Below the pieces are notes generated by a model that saw only the letters and a program-made list of their open reading frames with translations, had not been told where the DNA came from and made no database searches. A stretch of 47,298 bases of DNA from Prevotella sp. (GTDB taxonomy: Bacteria > Bacteroidota > Bacteroidia > Bacteroidales > Bacteroidaceae). Location of the stretch: the NCBI GenBank assembly GCA_017474515.1, contig JAFVHN010000115.1:1-47298 (forward strand), written 5' to 3'. This document shows, in pieces, positions 23,939-32,637 of the stretch. The position numbers and the translations under genes are program-made. Positions within the stretch are counted from its first letter, which is position 1. Each line of letters begins with the position of its first letter.

Positions 23939-24529
23939 TTAATGGCAGTGTCCGCATCCGCATCCGCCGCCGTGTTTGTGGTCGTCGGCGCAACCCTCTC
24001 CGCAATCGTCGCACCCACATCCGCAACCCTCTTCGCTCATGCGTGCGATGAGGTTCTGAATCTCCTCGTTGGTGGCCTCGCGGTTCTCCACCACGTGTCC
24101 TTTGAAGCTCAGCTCCTTGCCGGCCAGGGGGTGGTTGAGGTCTATTTTCACATGGTCGTCGGTGATTTCGAGCACGCGGCCCTGGAAATAGTGTCCGTCC
24201 TCGTTCTGAAGGGGCAGGATGGCGTCCACAAACACATTCTCATGGTCGAAGTGCCCGTTGATGCAGAATATCTCGCGCCCCAGGTCCACCACGCGCTCCT
24301 CGAAGTGTGCGCCGTAGGCCTGTTCGGGAGTGAGTTTGAAGTCAAACTTCTCGCCCTTGGCCAGCGGAGTGATGCGCTCCTCGAAGTCGGGCAGGGTGAA
24401 GCCGAAGCCGCTGATGAAGTCGAAAGGCCGCTCGTCGGTGGCCTCCTCGATGAATTCCAGGGTCTTCTCGCCGGCGGCATACAGCTTGTAGGCCACGGCA
24501 ATGTACTGATTTTTTTTCTGTTCTTCCAT
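23939..24529 (-). CDS. slyD: SlyD-like FKBP peptidyl-prolyl isomerase
   Basis: A 196-residue protein. The FKBP domain with an inserted IF loop is visible: [20 protein letters not shown], then [36 protein letters not shown], and the return strand [19 protein letters not shown]. The C-terminus is a metal-binding tail rich in Cys, His and acidic residues ([20 protein letters not shown], then GCGCGHCH), as in SlyD proteins that handle nickel. It is cytoplasmic, with no signal peptide. It probably heads a two-gene unit with aroC; a TATATTTG box (24559-24566) lies 30 bases upstream. Confidence 0.93.
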   Translation of the reverse strand: MEEQKKNQYIAVAYKLYAAGEKTLEFIEEATDERPFDFISGFGFTLPDFEERITPLAKGEKFDFKLTPEQAYGAHFEERVVDLGREIFCINGHFDHENVFVDAILPLQNEDGHYFQGRVLEITDDHVKIDLNHPLAGKELSFKGHVVENREATNEEIQNLIARMSEEGCGCGCDDCGEGCADDHKHGGGCGCGHCH

Positions 24530-24691
24530 TTTTCTGTCTGTCAGTGATTTGTTGGGTGCAAATATAGGTAAAAAATCCGAATTATTAGCCGGTTGGATAA
24601 TGAAATTATGTTTTCTTTAGAGGAAATAGTACAAAACAACAGTCTTTATTCCCAATAAATCATTAAAGGAACGGAAATAAGTGTTGAAGGG

Positions 24692-24909
24692 TTTTGTAAA
24701 GATTATTTCGGGATTTTTCAGTCCCTTGAGATGTTTGGCGGTAAATTATGGGTTGAAATATGGCACTTTAAGCACAGTAAATTGGCACTTTTCTGACCGA
24801 TATTTACCGCCAAACCTCCCTTCGTTTAATGTGTACTGATTATCAATGAGTTGCGGAAGGGGCTTGAAATCCATGGGAGTGTAAAGTTTTTTCATCGTTC
24901 CCGTTCGCC
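24692..24909 (+). repeat. Variable-stem element, copy 3 (218 bp, diverged)
   Basis: Begins TTTTGTAAAGATTATTTC. The internal stem TTTGGCGGTAAAT (24734-24746) pairs perfectly with ATTTACCGCCAAA (24802-24814), and a GAGTTGC..GTAAAGTTTTTTCATC..CGTTCGCC right end corresponds to the GTTAC..GTCAAATATTTTTACC..CGCTATCC ends of other copies. It is the most diverged of the five. Confidence 0.6.
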
Positions 24910-24937
24910 GAATATGAAATATTTTTCCGTCGTTTTG

Positions 24938-24968
24938 TTTTAAATTTGAGGAAAAAGTCGTAACTTTG
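24938..24968 (+). promoter_or_regulatory. Promoter of SUMF1-like gene
   Basis: TAACTTTG (24961-24968) is an exact -7 box; TTTT at 24938-24941 gives a 19-base spacer (a TTTG at 24934-24937 would give 23). Leader about 40 nt. Confidence 0.6.
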
Positions 24969-25015
24969 TGGCATCATTAAAACATTATTAATATCCAAAT
25001 AAAACAATTGAAGAC

Positions 25016-25873
25016 ATGAGAAAAATATTATTGTTGCTGTTGATGCCTTTGGCAGTGCTTTCGGCATCGGCGCAGAACAATGACTACAACATGGTCATTG
25101 AGCTGAACAATGGTAATTTTGTCAGACTGGACGCCAATGATGTGAAGAACATAAAGTTCGAGGAAAAAGCAGCCTCCGCATTACAGACGTTCACTGTCAA
25201 CGGCGTGTCGTTTAAGATGGTGAAGGTTGAGGGCGGCACGTTTCAGATGGGCGCGACCGTGGAGCAGTGGGACGATGCTTACGACAGTGAGAAACCCGTC
25301 CACAGTGTAACCTTGTCGGACTTCTATATAGGCGAGACGGAGGTGACGCAAGGTTTGTGGGAGGCCGTGATGGGCAGCACCCCTTGCTTTTTTAGTAGTA
25401 ACAGCCAGCGTCCGGTGGAGTCGGTCAGCTGGGACGACTGCCAGACATTCATCCAGACGCTGAACACGTTGACGGGTCAGTCATTCCGTCTGCCCACGGA
25501 GGCTGAGTGGGAGTTCGCTGCCCGTGGTGGGAATCTTTCGCATGGTTTCAAATATGCCATGAGCAACACGATTGGTGACGTGGCCTGGTACACGGGCAAT
25601 TCAAGCGGTGTGACACATCCTGTTGCCACGAAGGCTCCCAACGAGCTTGGCCTTTACGACATGAGCGGTAACGTTTGGGAGTGGTGTCAGGACTGGTACG
25701 GCAGTTATGGCAGCGAAGCCCAGACCGACCCGACTGGTCCGTCTTCGGGCACTTACCGCGTGCTTCGTGGTGGCAGCTGGGGCGAAAACGAGAGGGACTG
25801 CCGCGTTTCCAACCGCGGCAGCGACGGCTCGGGTCTCAGGAGCAGCGACAACGGGCTGCGGCTTGCCCTTTAG
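25016..25873 (+). CDS. Secreted SUMF1/FGE-sulfatase-fold protein
   Basis: A 285-residue protein: signal peptide (1-19, ending SASA), a short N-terminal beta segment typical of Prevotella secreted proteins (YNMVIELNNGNFVRLD), then a complete FGE-sulfatase/SUMF1 domain (about 60-285): KMVKVEGGTFQMG, YIGETEVTQGLWEAVMG, RPVESVSWDDCQTFIQTLN, FRLPTEAEWEFAARGG, ELGLYDMSGNVWEWCQDWYG and RVLRGGSW. The paired cysteines used by true formylglycine-generating enzymes are not both present (only DCRVSNR), so catalysis is doubtful and a C-type-lectin-like binding role fits better. The final 20 residues (NRGSDGSGLRSSDNGLRL) are Gly/Ser/Asp/Asn-rich and recall variable regions of retroelement-diversified proteins. 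No reverse transcriptase lies in the window. Confidence 0.88.
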   Translation: MRKILLLLLMPLAVLSASAQNNDYNMVIELNNGNFVRLDANDVKNIKFEEKAASALQTFTVNGVSFKMVKVEGGTFQMGATVEQWDDAYDSEKPVHSVTLSDFYIGETEVTQGLWEAVMGSTPCFFSSNSQRPVESVSWDDCQTFIQTLNTLTGQSFRLPTEAEWEFAARGGNLSHGFKYAMSNTIGDVAWYTGNSSGVTHPVATKAPNELGLYDMSGNVWEWCQDWYGSYGSEAQTDPTGPSSGTYRVLRGGSWGENERDCRVSNRGSDGSGLRSSDNGLRLAL

Positions 25874-26044
25874 TTCGTTCTTCCTTGTATAAAAATAGAT
25901 AATAAAGAAAAAGAGGACCTTTACGCGGCGTTTGTCAGAAGCTCGAAAAATTGAAAAAGGCGGGCAGCGACAAACGCCACCATATCTGCACCGAACATGA
26001 TTTATGTTGGAATGTATATGATTCCTCCCTCAGGGAACACAAGT

Positions 26045-26174
26045 GTAGGGACGTGATGTATCACGTCTGTCCGCGAGGATGAGAATGAAAAATATGTGGT
26101 AAAACGAGATGTGTGGATGGCGGACGTGATGCCGAATTGTCCGCGGTGGCGGACGCGATACATCGCGTCCCTAC
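26045..26174. repeat. REP/MITE-like nested palindrome
   Basis: GTAGGGACGTGATGTATCAC (start 26045) and GCGATACATCGCGTCCCTAC (end 26174) form an outer inverted repeat; each arm is itself palindromic (ACGTGATGTATCACGT; GCGATACATCGC). Another CGGACGTGATGCCGAATTGT lies at 26121-26140. Motifs of the type GTAGGGACGCGATnnATCGCG are familiar as dispersed non-coding repeats in many bacteria. Confidence 0.75.
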
Positions 26175-26230
26175 TTTCGGGAGGGAAGGCGGTTGACGTG
26201 AATGGAAATGGGGGATTGCCCAATGAAAAA

Positions 26231-26265
26231 GCGTGAATGAAACAACGACGACGTTTCATTCACGC
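26231..26265. terminator. Bidirectional terminator
   Basis: GCGTGAATGAAAC (26231-26243) pairs perfectly with 26253-26265. T-runs follow in both directions (TTTCTTC on plus, TTTTTC on minus). It serves the convergent SUMF1-like and C69 dipeptidase genes. Confidence 0.88.
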
Positions 26266-26327
26266 TTTCTTCTGGGTTATGTGTCTTTGTCAGGTTGGCT
26301 GACTTTAAGAGTCGGCCTGTGCCATTG

Positions 26328-27995
26328 TTATTTCCAGTCGGGCTGGCGGTATTTGTCGCCGGTTTGCCGGATGAGCTGCTCTTTGAGTTTGTCGGAGAAT
26401 CCGGGGCGTTTCACGGTGGCCCCCAGCCCTGTCTCGGTGCGCTCGAAGTGTCCGTCTTTCTCGGGTTTCACGGCCATGTCGTTGTATTTCACCACGAGAT
26501 ACCATCCGAGGCGCTTCCACCTTTCGAGCATCTGCTGGGCCTTCTCAATGCTGTAGTTGTTGAGGAAATAGACAGCCTCGTCGGGGTTGTTGGCGAGCAG
26601 TTCCTGCGCTCTCCGCTCAATGGCGGGCTGTGCCTGGAAATAGGACTGCTCGAGCGAGTCGCGCACTTCTTTGAGCGACGGGAACATCATGGAGTATCGG
26701 GGATAAACCATGTTGCTCACCCAGTTGCACACCCAGAAGGCGTTTTTTTCGGAGAAGGTGACGTCGTCGGCGCCCGGGGTGTTGTAACATTCGGGCTGGC
26801 GTGTGGAGCAGCAATATACGGGTGTGTAGGCCACCATGTTGCCGTCGTCGTTTCCGAACCAGATGATGCCTCCCACTTGCCTGGGCAGTGCAGCGCGCAG
26901 CTGGCAGACGTATGAGAATCCGGCCTGCTGGGTGCTGATGGGGCGCTCGTTGAAGTATTTCTGCCCGTTGTGTTCAAAGGTGAGCGGGGTGGGGCGGTAG
27001 GGCATTTCCCACACGCCCTGTCCGAGGTCGTGGCTGAGGTCGAAGGGCGTGCCCTCGTAGTGGTCGCGCATGCAGGCCTGCATGTCTTGAAGCGATACTT
27101 TCTTGTCGGGCTTTATCCAAAGAGGCATGGGCTCGGCCTCTTTCACCATTCCCTCGGCATAGGGGAGGTATCGGTTCATGTCAGACGAGAAATGGTTGAA
27201 GAAGCTCCACACGCGGGCCTCGCAGAAGCGGCGGCCCGAGAAGTCGGGATAGGCGAAGGCGTCGTTGAACGAGAATTCGGCGTCTTTTCCGCTGAACCAT
27301 CCCATGTCGCGGGCGTATTGTATCATTCCCTTGGCGAACATGACGTTTTTCTTGTCTTTCTGGTTGAAAGTACGGATGCGGCTTTGGTTGGCGTGGGCGC
27401 AGATGCAGTCGTCGGGGATGCGCAGTGCCACCCAGACCACGCGCGGCGCCTTGTCGGTGTGGTATTGTGTGCCGGGCGTTCCCGTGCCCATCATTTCCAT
27501 TATCCATGCCTCCTCGGGGTCGCAGATGGTAAATGTCTCTCCCTCAGAGCAATAGCCGTATTGTTCGGCCAGCGATGTCATGACCATGATGGCCTCGCGG
27601 GCGGTCTTGGCGCGTTGAAGTGCCAGGTACATCAGGCTTCCGTAGTCGATGATGCCGGTGGTATCGACCATTTCCTCTCGTCCGCCGAATGTTGTCTCGC
27701 CCACCGACACCTGGTATTCGTTGATGTTGCCGATGACGTTGAAGGTGACGGGTGCTTCGGGAATCCATCCGTGGTTGACGTCGGTGTCGTAGTCGATAAT
27801 CCAGCGTTTCTCGCCGGCCTGATGAGTGCCGGCTGGGTAGTGGCAGAGGCCGGTGAACATGCCGTAGCTGTCGGCACTATAGGAACAAAAAACGCTGCCG
27901 TCGGTGGTGGCACCTTTGGCGGCAATGAGGTTCGTGCAGGCCGTGGCGTATGTACCTACGAGGAGCAGGAGTGATGTGATGATGTTTTTCTTCAT
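26328..27995 (-). CDS. Secreted C69-family dipeptidase
   Basis: A 555-residue Ntn-hydrolase. The signal peptide ends at TYATA and the next residue, Cys20 (ATACTNLIAAKGATTDGS), is the expected N-terminal nucleophile of peptidase family C69/PepD after cleavage. Other family segments are INEYQVSVGETTFGGR, DYGSLMYLALQRAKTAREAI, FTICDPEEAWIMEMMG and VWVALRIPDDCICAHANQSR. It should act in the periplasm or outside, hydrolysing dipeptides. It lies last in the minus-strand series cstA, outer-membrane protein, nadC, M23 peptidase, C69, with a 104-bp gap to the M23 gene; that gap has short AGGAGTTT repeats. A bidirectional terminator follows. Confidence 0.92.
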   Translation of the reverse strand: MKKNIITSLLLLVGTYATACTNLIAAKGATTDGSVFCSYSADSYGMFTGLCHYPAGTHQAGEKRWIIDYDTDVNHGWIPEAPVTFNVIGNINEYQVSVGETTFGGREEMVDTTGIIDYGSLMYLALQRAKTAREAIMVMTSLAEQYGYCSEGETFTICDPEEAWIMEMMGTGTPGTQYHTDKAPRVVWVALRIPDDCICAHANQSRIRTFNQKDKKNVMFAKGMIQYARDMGWFSGKDAEFSFNDAFAYPDFSGRRFCEARVWSFFNHFSSDMNRYLPYAEGMVKEAEPMPLWIKPDKKVSLQDMQACMRDHYEGTPFDLSHDLGQGVWEMPYRPTPLTFEHNGQKYFNERPISTQQAGFSYVCQLRAALPRQVGGIIWFGNDDGNMVAYTPVYCCSTRQPECYNTPGADDVTFSEKNAFWVCNWVSNMVYPRYSMMFPSLKEVRDSLEQSYFQAQPAIERRAQELLANNPDEAVYFLNNYSIEKAQQMLERWKRLGWYLVVKYNDMAVKPEKDGHFERTETGLGATVKRPGFSDKLKEQLIRQTGDKYRQPDWK

Positions 27996-28008
27996 TGTTA
28001 TTGTTGCG

Positions 28009-28056
28009 GGGTTTAGGAGTATTTTTTTGAAGGAGTTTAGGAGTTTTGGAGTTTAG
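28009..28056. repeat. Short degenerate GGAGTTTAG repeats
   Basis: GGGGTTTAGGAG, then GGAGTTTAGGAGTTTTGGAG and GTTTAG between the M23 and C69 genes: a short simple repeat of about 8-9 bases. Similar ACTCCTAAACTCC tracts are common between Bacteroidales genes. It could vary by slippage and affect the leader of the C69 gene. Confidence 0.55.
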
Positions 28057-28099
28057 ACGATAGTGGGAAAAAACTCAATCCTTTCCGTGGGTGCACTTT

Positions 28100-29503
28100 T
28101 CAATCTTCACTCCATTCTGGCATTTGGAGCTTGAAAGTTCCGCCCAGATTGAGGGTGGTGGCGGTTACCCATCCGTCGTTGAATGTTCCGCCCAGGTTGA
28201 TGCCGTCGCAATCGATGTAGAGTCCATCGGTCATGGCGACGGCTTTTTTCAGCCTAATTGAAATGATGGCGGGGCGGATGAGCGGCGACGACGACGGGCG
28301 GAAGCTATAGACGTCGGAAAGGCCGTCGCTGATAAACTCCACGCTCGGTGTCAGTTGCAGGTTGTCGGCCAGCAGGTAGGGGCGCACCACAAGTTGCAGG
28401 CCGGGCAGCTGGAAATTGTTCATGCGGTCCCAGTACAGCGTGTTGGCGGCGCTTTTCTTTTCGGCCGGCGGAATGTCTTGTTTCACCCCCCTTACGGTGA
28501 ACGTGTATCTCGACTCGTTGCCGAAGGCGTCGGTAAGGATGTATTCCAGCAGGAAGTCGCGCTCCTGGTTGAAGTCCACGATGCCCCGGCTGGCATTTGC
28601 CTTGATGACGGGCAGCGGGTTCCCCGGATCTATGAACGATTTCATAAACCATTTGTGGGTGCTGAAGTAGTGGTCGTAGTCGCCCCAGCAGTTCACGTAT
28701 CGGTTCATGGCCCAGGGAATGCTGTCCACGTTGCTCTTGAACACCTCTTCTCCGTCAACGAGGAGGGTGGTTTTCCTGATGCCGTATTTCTGGTAGCTGT
28801 TCTCCATGTGGTCGTCGGCCATGATGCCAAATCCCACTTTCCCCCACGCGGTGAACGTCCTCTCCAAGTTATAGTTGGTGAAGGGGTGCTCGCTTTTTTC
28901 GGCCTTTGCCTCAAACAATCCCTCGCCCTCCACGGGATATGCCATGAAGGCGTGGGCGATGGGTGCCTCGGTGTCTTCGAGATACTGGCTGAGAAAATCG
29001 AGGGGGTCGATGATGGCCCAGTTTTCCGTGTGGTGGATTTCCAGATGGAGGTGCGGTGCCTGGCTGCTTCCGGTGTTTCCGCTCATGGCGATGAGCTGTC
29101 CCTGAGCCACGGGGAAGTCGCTGGGATTGAGCCGAATGTCGGCCGGCGGGCTGGGTTTTCTCACCTCGTCGATGATGTCTTCCTGCCCGTGCTCCAGTCG
29201 CCATTTGCTTACCATGGTGCGCAACGTCGGCACAAAGCCCTGCAAGTGGGCATAGACGCTTGTCTTGCCGTTGGGGTGCCTCACGTAGAGGGCATTGCCG
29301 TAGCCCGTGCCCACCGTGATGCGATAGACATAGCCGTCGCCAATGGCAAAGACGGGAATGCCCTCCTGCTGGTTGGTGCGTACGTCGATGCCTCCGTGGA
29401 AGTGGTTGGGGCGCGGCTCGCCGAAATTCCCTGCCAGGGTGATTGGAATGTGTACGGGCGGAGTGAACTGCAGTGTTGCCGCGAGCAAAAGGGCGGTCAG
29501 CAT
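28100..29503 (-). CDS. M23-family metallopeptidase
   Basis: A 467-residue cell-wall hydrolase-type protein. A short hydrophobic start (MLTALLLAATLQF) acts as a signal peptide. The LytM/M23 domain (about 20-165) has the zinc ligands: HFHGGIDVRT (His36, Asp40) and APHLHLEIHH (His151, His153), with SGNTGSSQAPHLH typical of active enzymes. The remaining 300 residues (about 170-467) are beta-rich and unassigned (TAWGKVGFGIMADDH; RDFLLEYILTDAFGNESRYTF), perhaps substrate- or wall-binding. The ATG overlaps the end of nadC by 7 bases (ATGCTGA), showing translational coupling. It probably cleaves peptidoglycan cross-links in the periplasm. Confidence 0.92.
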   Translation of the reverse strand: MLTALLLAATLQFTPPVHIPITLAGNFGEPRPNHFHGGIDVRTNQQEGIPVFAIGDGYVYRITVGTGYGNALYVRHPNGKTSVYAHLQGFVPTLRTMVSKWRLEHGQEDIIDEVRKPSPPADIRLNPSDFPVAQGQLIAMSGNTGSSQAPHLHLEIHHTENWAIIDPLDFLSQYLEDTEAPIAHAFMAYPVEGEGLFEAKAEKSEHPFTNYNLERTFTAWGKVGFGIMADDHMENSYQKYGIRKTTLLVDGEEVFKSNVDSIPWAMNRYVNCWGDYDHYFSTHKWFMKSFIDPGNPLPVIKANASRGIVDFNQERDFLLEYILTDAFGNESRYTFTVRGVKQDIPPAEKKSAANTLYWDRMNNFQLPGLQLVVRPYLLADNLQLTPSVEFISDGLSDVYSFRPSSSPLIRPAIISIRLKKAVAMTDGLYIDCDGINLGGTFNDGWVTATTLNLGGTFKLQMPEWSED

Positions 29504-30345
29504 GCCTTGAAGCTCATGTCGAGCCCTTTCACGGAGTGGGTGAGAGCGCCCACCGACACAAAGTCCACGCCCTGTTCGGCATAGTCGCGAATGGTGTCGA
29601 TGGTGATGCCTCCGCTCGATTCTGTCTCAAAGCGTCCGCCGATGATGTCCACAGCCTTTTTCGTGTCGGCCACGGAGAAATTGTCGAGCATGATGCGGTC
29701 CACGCCTCCGTGCTCCAGCACCTGCGAGAGTTCGTCGAAGTTGCGCACCTCAATCTCTATTTTCAGTTTGAGCCCTTTCTCGTCGAGGTATTTGTGGCAA
29801 CGGTCGATGGCGTTGACGATGCCTCCGGCAAAGTCCACGTGGTTGTCTTTCAGCAAGATCATGTCGAACAGCCCTATGCGGTGGTTGACGCCTCCGCCGA
29901 TTTTCACGGCCTGTTTTTCCAACATTCTCATGCCGGGCGTGGTCTTTCTTGTGTCGAGCACCCTGGTATGGGTTCCTTTGAGGCGTTCCACATATCGGTC
30001 GGTCATGGTTGCAATGCCGCTCATTCTCTGCATGATGTTGAGCATCAGCCTTTCCGTTTGTAGGAGCGAGCGCACTTTTCCGCTTACAACCATGGCGATG
30101 TCGCCTTTTTTCACGCGGCTTCCGTCGCCCATGAGCACCTCCACCTTCATGTCGGGGTCGAAGCGGCTGAACACTTTTTTTGCCACTTCCACGCCTGCCA
30201 GTATGCCGTCTTCCTTGATGAGCAGGTGCGATTGTCCCATGGCGTCTTCCGGAATGCAGCACAACGTGGTGTGGTCGCCGTCGCCGATGTCCTCGGCAAA
30301 GGCGAGGTCAATCAGGCGGTCTTCTAATTCGTTTACCGATAGCAT
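29497..30345 (-). CDS. nadC: Nicotinate-nucleotide pyrophosphorylase (carboxylating)
   Basis: A 282-residue quinolinate phosphoribosyltransferase making nicotinate mononucleotide for NAD synthesis. Typical segments: AFAEDIGDGDHTT, ERLMLNIMQRMSGIATMT, LDTRKTTPGMRMLEKQAVKIGGGVNHR split across the active site, LLKDNHV, IEIEVRNFDE, DRIMLDNFS and SSGGITIDTI. The length is normal. It overlaps the M23 gene by 7 bases and follows an outer-membrane protein gene by 28 bases, so a cofactor gene sits inside an envelope/transport operon. nadA and nadB are not in the window. Confidence 0.96.
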   Translation of the reverse strand: MLSVNELEDRLIDLAFAEDIGDGDHTTLCCIPEDAMGQSHLLIKEDGILAGVEVAKKVFSRFDPDMKVEVLMGDGSRVKKGDIAMVVSGKVRSLLQTERLMLNIMQRMSGIATMTDRYVERLKGTHTRVLDTRKTTPGMRMLEKQAVKIGGGVNHRIGLFDMILLKDNHVDFAGGIVNAIDRCHKYLDEKGLKLKIEIEVRNFDELSQVLEHGGVDRIMLDNFSVADTKKAVDIIGGRFETESSGGITIDTIRDYAEQGVDFVSVGALTHSVKGLDMSFKAC

Positions 30346-30373
30346 TTTTCCTTGTTTTTTGCGGTGTTGATAA

Positions 30374-30883
30374 TCAGTCGTTCAGGTAGATGCCCATGCC
30401 GATTTTGAACCCGATGTTAGAATAGTCCGAGTGTTTTTTCAGACTTTGGTTATAATACACGGCGGGCTCAATGGTCACCGAGCGGCTCAGGAAGAAGGCA
30501 TAGCCTATTTCCACGCCGGGCAGCAGGTCGTTGTAGTTCTTGTCGGAATGCTCGAACGTGAGCTTAGCACCGAGGAAGATGCCGTTTTGCTCGATGTAGC
30601 ATCTTCCGCCGGCTCCCACGGTGATGGTGTGCGGCCCGCGGCCTCCGTTGTTGTAGCCCACTTCGGCAAATCCCAGGGTGTTGTCGAAGAACATGTATCC
30701 CAGCTGCGCCTTCACGTCGATGTTGAGGTCGTCGCGGTCGCTATAGTTCAGGTCAAAACCCGTCAGGGAGCCTCCGACGAAGATTTTGTCGGAGTGGAAG
30801 GGCGTGCGGAAATTGTGGTAATACTGAGCTTTGGCAGCCATTGCCATGACCAATGCCACAATGATGAAAGCAGTTTTTTTCAT
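30374..30883 (-). CDS. Small outer-membrane beta-barrel protein
   Basis: A 169-residue protein with a signal peptide (MKKTAFIIVALVMAMAAKAQ). Alternating beta strands follow, with aromatic girdles: KIFVGGSLTGFDLNYS, VKAQLGYMFFDNTLGFAEVG, GIFLGAKLTFEHS, LPGVEIGYAFFLSRSVTIEP and the terminal IGFKIGMGIYL. That is an eight-strand-type OMP barrel, like outer-membrane beta-barrel families of Bacteroidales. I start at 30883; the frame is open to 31027 only by overlapping the end of cstA. cstA ends 10 bp upstream and nadC starts 28 bp downstream. Ligand unknown. Confidence 0.85.
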   Translation of the reverse strand: MKKTAFIIVALVMAMAAKAQYYHNFRTPFHSDKIFVGGSLTGFDLNYSDRDDLNIDVKAQLGYMFFDNTLGFAEVGYNNGGRGPHTITVGAGGRCYIEQNGIFLGAKLTFEHSDKNYNDLLPGVEIGYAFFLSRSVTIEPAVYYNQSLKKHSDYSNIGFKIGMGIYLND

Positions 30884-30893
30884 GATTACAATA

Positions 30894-32339
30894 TTAGTTA
30901 TGGTTTTTAAATTGTTTCTTTTCCTTTGAGAACCATCCGCAGAACCAGGCCACGGCGATGATGAATGCTGCTCCACCAACTCCGTAGCCCACGACCATGT
31001 CGCATCCGAAGGCGTTCTTCGACACAATGATGAACGTTGAGCACACCACGGTCATGAAGAGTGCCGGCAACAGGGTGATGATGAAGGGCTTACGCTGTCT
31101 TACAAGGTAAACGGTGATGGCCCACAGGGTGAATACGGCCAGCGTCTGGTTGGCCCATCCGAAGTAGCTCCAGATGACGTTGAAGCCGTCGGGATTTTCA
31201 ATGTTGAAGAAGAGCAATGCCAGCGTGGCGGCGAAGAGCGGCACCGAAATCATCAGCCTCTTGCTGACGGTGCGCTGCTCCAGGTGGATGAACTCGGCAA
31301 TGATGAGCCTTCCCGAGCGCAGGGCTGTGTCGCCGCTCGTGATGGGTGCTGCCACCACTCCGAGCAGTGCCAGTATTCCACCCAGGGATCCCAGCCATCC
31401 GCGGCTTACCTCTGTCACCACTTCGGGAGCTTGCAGGGTGAGGGGCTGTCCCAGCTCCTGTGCGGCCCCTCCGTAGAAGAAGTACATCGACACGGTGGCC
31501 CAGATGAGTGCCACCACGCCCTCGGTAATCATGGCTCCGTAGAAAAGGGGCCGCCCCATTTTCTCGCGTTCCACGCAACGGGCCATGAGCGGCGTCTGAG
31601 TGGCGTGGAAACCGCTGATGGCTCCACAGGCAATGGTGATGAAGAGGGCAGGGAAGATGGGCTGCTGGAACCCTTCGCCCCACAACCCGTCGGTGAGCTC
31701 GGGCAGTTGCGGCCATTTAATAAAAAGGTATGCGGCCAGTGCCACGGCCATGAAGAGCATGGAAATGGCAAAAAGCGGGTAAATCTTTCCGATGATTTTG
31801 TCGATGGGCATCATCGTGGCAATGAGGTAATAAACGAAGATGATGCCACACCAGATGTACACCCAAGTCAGGCCGTCGCTGCACATCTTTCCGAGGATGA
31901 GGGCAGGGCTGTACACAAACACCGCGCCCACCATCATGAGCAGGAACACCGAGAAGACGAGCATCACCTTCTTGGTGGTCTGCCCCAGGTATTGGCCAAT
32001 CAGCTCGGGCAGCCCGGCACCGTCATGCCGCATGGAAAGCATGCCGCTCAGGTAGTCGTGCACGGCTCCGGCGAAGATGCAGCCGAAGACAATCCACAAA
32101 TAGGCTGCCGGCCCGAACTTCGCACCCATGATGGCACCGAAGATGGGCCCCGTGCCGGCAATGTTGAGAAACTGAATCATGAACACCTTCCATCCGGGAA
32201 GCACGATGTAGTCCACGCCGTCGTTGATGCGCACGGCAGGAGTGGGCCTGTCGTCGGGCCCGAAGATGCGCTCCACCACTTTTCCGTAAACCATGTAGCC
32301 CACGAAAAGCGCTAGCATGCTAATTAAGAACGTAAACAT
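30894..32339 (-). CDS. cstA: CstA-family carbon starvation transporter
   Basis: A 481-residue inner-membrane protein with about a dozen hydrophobic segments. Family hallmarks are FLNIAGTGPIFGAIMGAKFGP split over helix 2, VHDYLSGMLSMRH, CGAISGFHATQTPLMARC, APITSGDTALRSGRLIIAEF and FGWANQTLAVFTLW. E. coli members (CstA, BtsT) import pyruvate and possibly peptides during starvation. This one is shorter than E. coli CstA (about 700), matching the compact Bacteroidota form. It is the first gene of the series leading to the outer-membrane protein, nadC and two peptidases, consistent with peptide or pyruvate use. Promoter at 32380-32411. Confidence 0.94.
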   Translation of the reverse strand: MFTFLISMLALFVGYMVYGKVVERIFGPDDRPTPAVRINDGVDYIVLPGWKVFMIQFLNIAGTGPIFGAIMGAKFGPAAYLWIVFGCIFAGAVHDYLSGMLSMRHDGAGLPELIGQYLGQTTKKVMLVFSVFLLMMVGAVFVYSPALILGKMCSDGLTWVYIWCGIIFVYYLIATMMPIDKIIGKIYPLFAISMLFMAVALAAYLFIKWPQLPELTDGLWGEGFQQPIFPALFITIACGAISGFHATQTPLMARCVEREKMGRPLFYGAMITEGVVALIWATVSMYFFYGGAAQELGQPLTLQAPEVVTEVSRGWLGSLGGILALLGVVAAPITSGDTALRSGRLIIAEFIHLEQRTVSKRLMISVPLFAATLALLFFNIENPDGFNVIWSYFGWANQTLAVFTLWAITVYLVRQRKPFIITLLPALFMTVVCSTFIIVSKNAFGCDMVVGYGVGGAAFIIAVAWFCGWFSKEKKQFKNHN

Positions 32340-32379
32340 TATTTGTTGTCTGGAATGCTGATTGTTATAAATTCAGCCA

Positions 32380-32411
32380 CAAAGGTAGGAAAAATATTCG
32401 GAAAACGTAAA
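32380..32411 (-). promoter_or_regulatory. Promoter of cstA operon
   Basis: Minus strand TTTA (32408-32411), 20 bases, TACCTTTG (32380-32387). Exact -7 box, one mismatch at -33. Leader about 35 nt. Confidence 0.65.
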
Positions 32412-32637
32412 TTTCTCTTGAAAATTCGTCTTTTTTCCTTAACTTTTGTGGTTTTCGTCAAAAAAGTGCGTTTATGGCTACGTTATATTATTAAACAACG
32501 AACCAACTTCGGTGCTTCTACCTTAGTTCGTTTGCGCTCCAGTGTCACCTCTTTATATAATTACATTTTTATGTTTTCTCATCCATACTCATATTTTAAA
32601 TGCAAAATAAAACAAAATCTGCGAGTTGTCTTATTTG

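Larger units (their letters stand above)
24530..25015. other. Intergenic region between slyD and SUMF1-like gene
   Basis: No gene is supported. It contains the slyD -7 box (TATATTTG, 24559-24566, minus strand), a full variable-stem element (24692-24909) and the promoter of the plus-strand SUMF1-like gene (24938-24968). Confidence 0.7.
25874..26327. other. Intergenic region between SUMF1-like gene and C69 peptidase
   Basis: No gene is supported. A 10-bp inverted repeat GGCGTTTGTC (25927-25936) / GACAAACGCC (25969-25978) follows the SUMF1-like gene, then the nested REP-like element (26045-26174) and a bidirectional terminator (26231-26265) between the convergent genes. Confidence 0.7.

Noticed and set aside
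25016-25873. Functional formylglycine-generating enzyme for sulfatases
   Set aside because: The paired cysteine site is incomplete and no sulfatase gene is in the window; the domain is widely used as a binding fold.
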